NCBI GenBank assembly: GCA_964249915.1
Contig: CAXUEL010000206.1
Location: forward strand, 1-6,259
Direction: 5' to 3'
DNA from: Lichenicola sp964249915
GTDB taxonomy: Bacteria > Pseudomonadota > Alphaproteobacteria > Acetobacterales > Acetobacteraceae
Length of the DNA: 6,259 nt
The position numbers and the translations under genes are program-made. Shown piece after piece: positions 1 through 4,575 of the stretch. Within the stretch, counting starts at the first letter, position 1, and each line of letters starts with the position of its first letter. The notes beneath the pieces are model-generated. The model did not search any database, was not told where the DNA came from, and was given only the letters and a program-made list of their open reading frames with translations.

Positions 1-1151
1 AGCACGTCCAGCCGGCGCAGCGACGCGGCGTCGCGATCCGGCAGGACCGAGGCGGCGCCGAGGTCGCCCAGCCGCGCGTCGCCGTCCGTGCCGTCCCACA
101 CGACGTTGTGGGCATACAGGTCGCCGTGCAGCAGCCCGCGGCCGTGCAGGTGGGCCGCGGCCGCGCCGCCCCCGCGCGCGATCCGCAGCGCCGTGTCGGG
201 CTGCAGGCGCAGGGCCGGGTCGTAGACGTCGCGGCTGCAGCTTTGCAGGCTGGGCGGCCCTGCCAGCGGTCGCCAGTGCCCGGGGAGCAGCGGCATCACC
301 AGCCCTGGCGTGCCGGACGGATGTCCGGACAGCCGTCCCAGCCCGCCGACCAGGTGCGGGTGCTCGCCCGCCGCCAGGCTGGCGGCGATCTCGTGCCCGG
401 GCAGGCCGTCGCTGGTCACGGCGTGCTTGAACAGCTTGCAGGCCACCGGCCGGTCGCCGGCCGCCCCGTCCCCCAGCCAGGACGCGCGGTGGACCTCCCC
501 GGACGCACCCTCGCCGAGCTTCGGCCCCAGGACCAGCCGGTTCCAGGGGATCGTGCCGGCGGCCGGCGGCGTCGGCACGCCGTCCAGCGGGTTGCCGGCC
601 CAGGCCAGCCAGGCAAGGCGGGGCAGCCGCGTCAGCCAGGCCGGCAAAACCGTGAGCCGGTTGGCAGACAAGCGCAGCAGCTCCAGCGCCGGGGCGCCGG
701 CCAGCCGCTCCGGCAGGGCGTCGAGGCGGTTGCCGGACAGCATCAGCTTCTGCAGCAGGGGCCGCTCGCCGATCGCGTCGGGCAGGCGCCCGATCCGGTT
801 GCCGGTCAGGGTCAGCCAGCGCAAGGCGGGCGGCAGCGACTCCCCCGGCACCTCGCGCAGGCCGGCGTCGCGGAAGCCGACCTGGCTCAGCGCCGGGCAG
901 TCGCCCAGCACCGGCGGCAGGCGGTCGAACCGGGTGTTGGAGCAGAACAGCACGCGCAGCCGTGCCAGCCGGCCGAACTCCGCCGGCAGCGCGTCCAGCC
1001 CGGTGCCGCCGAGGTCGAGCAGCTCCAGCGTGTCGGCGAGGCCCAGCACCTCGCGCGGCAGCGCGCGCAACGGCCCGGACAGCTTGAGCGTGCGCGCGCC
1101 GGCGAGGTCGCCGCGCCGCAGCGCCGCCAGGACGGGATCGGGAACGGTCAT
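1..1151 (-). CDS. Leucine-rich-repeat protein kinase, 3' end cut by window edge
   Basis: The reading frame runs leftward from an ATG at 1151 without a stop to the window edge, giving 383 codons. Residues about 20-195 form roughly seven leucine-rich repeats with the pattern LxxLxLxxNxLxxLP, for example LTLTGNRIGRLPDAIG and LRLSANRLTVLPAWL. From about residue 205 a protein-kinase-like fold follows: glycine-rich loop LGPKLGEGASGEV, ATP-anchoring lysine in VACK (K239), catalytic loop HGDLYAHN (D344, N349) and metal-binding DLG (D363) in place of DFG. All core catalytic residues are therefore present, although HRD has become HGD. By family knowledge, such proteins are cytoplasmic Ser/Thr-kinase-like enzymes with an LRR module for partner recognition; the substrate is unknown. 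No signal peptide or membrane segment is visible. Perhaps 40-70 C-terminal residues are missing, judging from remembered family length. No good Shine-Dalgarno sequence precedes the ATG, but I saw no better in-frame start nearby. It is transcribed divergently from the glycosyltransferase gene. Family call is strong; cellular role is open. Confidence 0.88.
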   Translation of the reverse strand, partial: MTVPDPVLAALRRGDLAGARTLKLSGPLRALPREVLGLADTLELLDLGGTGLDALPAEFGRLARLRVLFCSNTRFDRLPPVLGDCPALSQVGFRDAGLREVPGESLPPALRWLTLTGNRIGRLPDAIGERPLLQKLMLSGNRLDALPERLAGAPALELLRLSANRLTVLPAWLTRLPRLAWLAWAGNPLDGVPTPPAAGTIPWNRLVLGPKLGEGASGEVHRASWLGDGAAGDRPVACKLFKHAVTSDGLPGHEIAASLAAGEHPHLVGGLGRLSGHPSGTPGLVMPLLPGHWRPLAGPPSLQSCSRDVYDPALRLQPDTALRIARGGGAAAAHLHGRGLLHGDLYAHNVVWDGTDGDARLGDLGAASVLPDRDAASLRRLDV

Positions 1152-1208
1152 GGCGCCAGCATGGCACGGACGCGACGCGCCGCACGCGTGTCGCACGAGC
1201 CGGACCGC

Positions 1209-1237
1209 TTGCGCAGCCGGGACGGCTGGCCGATAGG
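1209..1237 (+). promoter_or_regulatory. Candidate sigma70-like promoter for the glycosyltransferase gene
   Basis: A TTGCGC box (1209-1214) and a GATAGG box (1232-1237) are separated by 17 bp, the preferred sigma70 spacing. The -35 matches TTGACA in four of six positions. The -10 matches TATAAT in only three. Transcription would begin near 1244, some 23 bases before the ATG at 1267. This is the best plus-strand candidate I found in the 115-bp divergent gap, but it is weak and such matches can arise by chance. I found no convincing counterpart for the leftward kinase gene. Confidence 0.3.
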
Positions 1238-1243
1238 CTGCGC
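1211..1243. repeat. Perfect 8-bp inverted repeat, operator- or hairpin-like, in the divergent gap
   Basis: GCGCAGCC at 1211-1218 is the exact reverse complement of GGCTGCGC at 1236-1243, with a 17-base spacer. A second, nested pairing is possible between CAGCC (1214-1218) and GGCTG (1224-1228) around a 5-base loop. The two arms overlap the candidate -35 and -10 boxes, so a dimeric regulator bound here would cover the promoter. The repeat is seen directly; a regulatory role is inference, and in DNA this GC-rich short inverted repeats are not rare. Confidence 0.45.
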
Positions 1244-1266
1244 GGCGCCACGCGGCGGCGGGTGTC

Positions 1267-2352
1267 ATGGCCGCACCGGCGGAGGGCGCGGGGGAGACCT
1301 TGTTGGAGCGGATCCATCCGGGACAGGCGGATCGACCGGCGCCGGCCGTGGACACGGCGCGGTCCCCGCCGCCGGGGCGGCCGGAAGCCCGTCCGCTGAT
1401 CAGCGTCGTGGTGCCGTGCTTCAACGAGGACGCCGTGCTGCCGGCGTTCCACCGCCGCCTGTCCGCGGCCATGCACGCGACCGGACAGGACTGGGAGGTG
1501 GTCTACGTCAACGACGGCAGCGGCGACGACACGCTGTTGGTGCTGGACCGCCTCGCCGCCGCCGACCCGCGGGTGGCGCTGCTCAACCTGTCGCGCAACT
1601 TCGGCAAGGAGATCGCGATGACCGCCGGGCTCGACCATGCCGCCGCCACCGGCGCGGTGGTGGTGATCGATGCCGACCTGCAGGACCCGCCGGAGCTGAT
1701 CCCGGATCTGGTGGCGGTGTGGCGCGAGGGGATCGACGTGGTCCATGCGAGCCGGCGGCGTCGGTCCGGCGAAAGCCTGACCAAGCTCGGGGCGGCCAGG
1801 ACGTTCTACCGGGTGATGCGACGGCTCAGCGCCCGGGTAACGCTTCCCCCCGACAGCGGCGACTTCCGCCTGATGAGCCGGCGCAGCGTGGACGCGCTGC
1901 TGCGGCTGCGCGAGCACCACCGCTTCATGAAGGGCCTGTTCGCCTGGGTGGGGTATCCGAGCCGGGCGGTGCCCTACGACCGCGCGCCGCGCGCCGCCGG
2001 GCGCACCAGCTGGACCTACTGGACGCTGTGGAACCTGGCGCTGGAGGGGATCACCAGCTTCACCGTGCTGCCGCTCAAAATCGCCACCTATATCGGCCTG
2101 TTCACCGCGGTGGCGGCGCTGCTGTTCGGCGGCCAGCTCGTCGTCCGGACGCTGCTGTTCGGCAATCCGGTCGCCGGCTACCCCAGCCTGATGGCGGTGA
2201 TCCTGTTCATGGGCGGGGTGCAGCTGATGACGCTGGGCGTGATCGGCGAGTATCTCGGGCGCGTGTTCAACGAGGTGAAGCAGCGGCCGCTCTACCTGGT
2301 CGAGCGCTACCTGCCGCCGGCAGGATTGCCGGCGGACCGGGGAAACGGCTGA
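1267..2352 (+). CDS. GtrB-like family 2 glycosyltransferase (polyprenyl-phosphate sugar transferase)
   Basis: This 361-residue protein is a GT-A-fold glycosyltransferase of family GT2, in the subgroup that transfers sugars from nucleotide donors to undecaprenyl or dolichyl phosphate at the inner membrane (GtrB, ArnC, DPM1 relatives). The domain opens at residue 45 with ISVVVPCFNED, followed by VYVNDGSGDDT (nucleotide-sugar binding), the metal-binding DADLQDPPE (D135, D137) and DFRLMSRR. Two membrane segments lie at about residues 272-297 and 306-330, ending in GVIGEYLGRVFNEVKQRP, the typical C-terminus of this subgroup. The first 44 residues are a Pro/Ala/Arg-rich extension not expected for the family. 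The true start may therefore be TTG at 1303, which sits about six bases after a GGGGAG stretch, or GTG at 1348; the ATG at 1267 has only a weak upstream ribosome-binding sequence. No GtrA flippase or GtrC-type partner adjoins it, so the sugar and final acceptor cannot be named. A six-C run near 1846 does not disturb the frame. Confidence 0.88.
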   Translation: MAAPAEGAGETLLERIHPGQADRPAPAVDTARSPPPGRPEARPLISVVVPCFNEDAVLPAFHRRLSAAMHATGQDWEVVYVNDGSGDDTLLVLDRLAAADPRVALLNLSRNFGKEIAMTAGLDHAAATGAVVVIDADLQDPPELIPDLVAVWREGIDVVHASRRRRSGESLTKLGAARTFYRVMRRLSARVTLPPDSGDFRLMSRRSVDALLRLREHHRFMKGLFAWVGYPSRAVPYDRAPRAAGRTSWTYWTLWNLALEGITSFTVLPLKIATYIGLFTAVAALLFGGQLVVRTLLFGNPVAGYPSLMAVILFMGGVQLMTLGVIGEYLGRVFNEVKQRPLYLVERYLPPAGLPADRGNG

Positions 2353-2388
2353 GGCGGGCGTCCGGAACCCGGCCGTGGAACGCCATGG

Positions 2389-4362
2389 CTAGGACGCGAC
2401 CGGCTCCAGAAGCAGCGCCTCGGCATCCGCGGCGGAGCAAGGCCGTCCGAACAGCCACCCCTGGCCGACGTCGCAGTCCAGCGCGTGCAGCAGGACAAAC
2501 GTTTCGGGCGTTTCCACGCCTTCGGCGACGATCCTGAGATCGAGGCTGCGGCCCAGCCCGATCACGGCCGAAACGATCTTGTGGCTTTCCTTGTCGTCCG
2601 CCATGGCGCTGACGAAGCTGGCGTCGATCTTGAGGGTGTCGAAGGGAAGCGTCTGCAGGTGCCTGAGGCTCGAGTAGCCGGTGCCGAAATCGTCGAGCGC
2701 GAGCCGGATGCCCAGCGCCTTCAACTCCCGGAGGATGTCGTTCGCCGTGGCCAGGTCGCCGACCAGGGCGTTCTCGGTGACTTCGAGCTCAAGGCGGTGG
2801 GGCGGGAAGCGGACCTCGTCCAGGACGCGACGGATCATCCTGACCAGCCCGTCGTCCTGGAGCTGCTGGGGCGAGATGTTGCAGGCCAGCGAGATGTCCG
2901 CAGGCCAGCTCGCTGCCGCCCGGCAGGCGCGACGGAGCAGGCATTCCGTCATCTTTCCGATGAGGCCGAGCTCCTCGGCGATGGGGATGAAGTCGGACGG
3001 CGGGACCGCGCCCCGGACCGGATCGATCCACCGCGCCAGCATCTCGAACCCGATGATCCGTCCGGTCCCGAGCTCGACCAAAGGCTGGAAGTGGGGAACG
3101 ATCAGGTCGGCGTGGACCGCATCCCGCAGATCGCTCACGAGCGTCGCGTGCATCAGCGTGACGGCGTCCATGCCGGGCTCGAAGAACTGGAAGCCGCCGG
3201 GTTGCCTGATCTTCGTCCTGTGCAGCGCGATCTCCGCACGGCGGACGAACGCTTCGGCGGTTTCCAGTCCGACGGCGAACGCCAGCCCGATGCTGACGCC
3301 GACGCTGATCTGCACCCCGTTGTCGAGCTTGAAGGGCTCGCCCAGCGCGTGGGAAACCCGGGTGGCGACCTGCGCCGCAGTGTCACGGCTTGGCAGACCC
3401 GGGGCAGACACCATCCTCAGGGCGACGATGAACTCGTCGCCGCCCAGCCGGGCGATGAAGTCGGTCGCAGGAATGACGCCCTTCAAGCGCTTGCCCACCA
3501 ACCGGAGAAGGTTGTCGCCTGCGGCATAGCCGTGCAGGTCGTTGACGGTCTTGAACTGGTCGAGGTCGAGCAGGAGCAGGGCCACGTCCTTGTCGGCATG
3601 TGCCGGGGCCCTGAGGGTTTGATGCAGGGTTTCCAGAAGGTGGAAGCGGTTTCCCAGGCCCGTGAGCGCGTCCGTGCGCGCCGCACGCTCGGCCCTGACG
3701 AAGGCGAGGCGCAGGCGTGCCTGTGCCAGCAGGACCAGTGCCACGGTGACGAGAAGCACCGCGAGGCTGGTCAGGCCGAACAGCTCCCTCCACACGCGTC
3801 GATCAAGCTGGTCCGTCCGCGTGCGGGCGAGCTGCGCGAGTTCCTGGTTGAACGCGTCCACGCCGGACGTGTAGCTGGCCTGCAGGAACCCGCATTCCGG
3901 GCCGTCGAGCAGGGACAGGGCACCGGTCCTGTCGCCACTCGCCGAGCGTGCCATCGCGGCCCGCTCCATCATGTCCAGGTTCCGGGCTGCCTCGTCCAGC
4001 GTGTCGGTCAGCTCGGCCGCGATGCGCCGGTCCGCCAGGGCCGCCGCACGGCTCAGCGCGTCGGACAGGCGGGGCCGTTCCTCGTTGTAGTAGTCCATCC
4101 ATCGGGCTTCCCCGGACGCCGCAGCCAATCGCGCCGACATCGCGAGCCGGTCGTTCGAGTCCGTGATCTCGCCGCGCACCTCCGCCACCTGCACCGCGCG
4201 TGCCGCTTCCACCCTCATCTCCGTGCGCAACGAGATGCCGGTCCAGCCCAGCCAGGCGAGCGAGCCGAGGACCGCCAACGTCGCGGACAAGCTCAGCAGG
4301 ACGCTCGCTCCCCTCGAGGTGAGGGCTCGAAGCATCCACGCCGGCAGGAAGGGATGTGTCAT
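2389..4362 (-). CDS. Membrane-bound GGDEF-EAL cyclic-di-GMP signalling protein with helical extracytoplasmic sensor
   Basis: This 657-residue protein, numbered from the ATG at 4362, would make and/or degrade cyclic di-GMP. Membrane segments at about 19-41 and 194-213 flank an extracytoplasmic, mostly helical region (about 42-190). The sensor contains MSARLAAASGEARW, resembling a four-helix module seen before many diguanylate cyclases; its ligand is unknown. The GGDEF domain follows: TDALTGLGNR, DLDQFKTVND (metal-binding D268) and an intact GGDEF at 307-311. The inhibitory RxxD site is absent, being PATD at 298-301. The EAL domain has GFEMLARW (EAL replaced by EML, catalytic E440 kept), LELEVTEN (524-531), DDFGTGYSSL from 557, EGVET (614-618) and Q634 in VGQGW. 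All main phosphodiesterase residues are present, so activity is plausible for both domains; which one dominates cannot be read from sequence. A TTG two codons upstream (4368) is an alternative start; neither start has a clear Shine-Dalgarno sequence. The gene is convergent with the glycosyltransferase gene and lies 213 bp downstream of the GGT homologue on the same strand. Confidence 0.93.
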   Translation of the reverse strand: MTHPFLPAWMLRALTSRGASVLLSLSATLAVLGSLAWLGWTGISLRTEMRVEAARAVQVAEVRGEITDSNDRLAMSARLAAASGEARWMDYYNEERPRLSDALSRAAALADRRIAAELTDTLDEAARNLDMMERAAMARSASGDRTGALSLLDGPECGFLQASYTSGVDAFNQELAQLARTRTDQLDRRVWRELFGLTSLAVLLVTVALVLLAQARLRLAFVRAERAARTDALTGLGNRFHLLETLHQTLRAPAHADKDVALLLLDLDQFKTVNDLHGYAAGDNLLRLVGKRLKGVIPATDFIARLGGDEFIVALRMVSAPGLPSRDTAAQVATRVSHALGEPFKLDNGVQISVGVSIGLAFAVGLETAEAFVRRAEIALHRTKIRQPGGFQFFEPGMDAVTLMHATLVSDLRDAVHADLIVPHFQPLVELGTGRIIGFEMLARWIDPVRGAVPPSDFIPIAEELGLIGKMTECLLRRACRAAASWPADISLACNISPQQLQDDGLVRMIRRVLDEVRFPPHRLELEVTENALVGDLATANDILRELKALGIRLALDDFGTGYSSLRHLQTLPFDTLKIDASFVSAMADDKESHKIVSAVIGLGRSLDLRIVAEGVETPETFVLLHALDCDVGQGWLFGRPCSAADAEALLLEPVAS

Positions 4363-4410
4363 GGTCAACGGGTAGCGCCGAAAGGCTGCGGAAGCGTTAA
4401 CGGGGCTGCC

Positions 4411-4446
4411 CCGCGCGGCCGGGCTCGATCGGGAGCGGCCGCGCGG
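4411..4446 (-). repeat. Strong GC-rich hairpin upstream of the GGDEF-EAL gene
   Basis: The 11-base arm at 4411-4421 (CCGCGCGGCCG) is the exact reverse complement of 4436-4446. Inside, CTC (4424-4426) pairs with GAG (4433-4435) around a 6-base loop, leaving two G residues bulged. In a leftward transcript the hairpin would lie in the leader of the GGDEF-EAL gene, 48 bases before its ATG, or in the trailer of the upstream GGT homologue. No T-run follows it on either strand, so it is not a standard intrinsic terminator. Each arm is itself built from the palindromes CCGCGCGG and CGGCCG, which makes chance pairing more likely than 11 bases would otherwise suggest. Confidence 0.5.
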
Positions 4447-4475
4447 TCGGGGTCGACCGACCCTCGCGCGGGCCG
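4436..4475 (-). repeat. Second GC-rich hairpin sharing an arm with the first
   Basis: The arm at 4436-4450 pairs with 4457-4475: GGTCGG (4445-4450) with CCGACC (4457-4462) around a 6-base loop, then CGGCCGCGC (4436-4444) with GCGCGGGCCG (4466-4475). This gives 15 base pairs interrupted by a CTC bulge (4463-4465) and one extra G. The arm at 4436-4446 is also needed by the 4411-4446 hairpin, so the two structures exclude each other. In a leftward transcript this one would be made first, about 100 bases after the stop codon of the GGT homologue. It could be a 3'-end structure of that gene, but it lacks a U-run. Confidence 0.45.
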
Positions 4476-4575
4476 GTCGGCGGCGACTTCCAGAGCGGAT
4501 CCCGATCGGGTGAAGACGCTGGCGGGACCGACAAGCCAGAACGTTTGGAGCGAGCCCGGGCGGGCGGACAATGCT

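Noticed and set aside
2358..2397. GCGTCC (2358-2363) and GGACGC (2392-2397), an inverted repeat spanning the convergent gap, as a possible bidirectional terminator.
   Set aside because: The stem is only 6 bp with a 28-base loop, there is no T-run on either side, and the right arm lies within the GGDEF-EAL stop region. It is too weak to call a terminator.
108..2537. An 809-codon open frame on the plus strand, antisense to the LRR-kinase and out of frame with the glycosyltransferase.
   Set aside because: It is codon-register antisense to the kinase gene, then a shifted frame of the glycosyltransferase gene, both of which have clear domain motifs. The product is low-complexity Arg/Ala/Gly/Gln with no motif. 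Long spurious frames are expected at this GC content.
2681..3529. A 282-codon plus-strand frame inside the GGDEF-EAL gene.
   Set aside because: It is antisense to well-conserved EAL and GGDEF motifs, is Ser/Arg-rich and has no recognisable domain.
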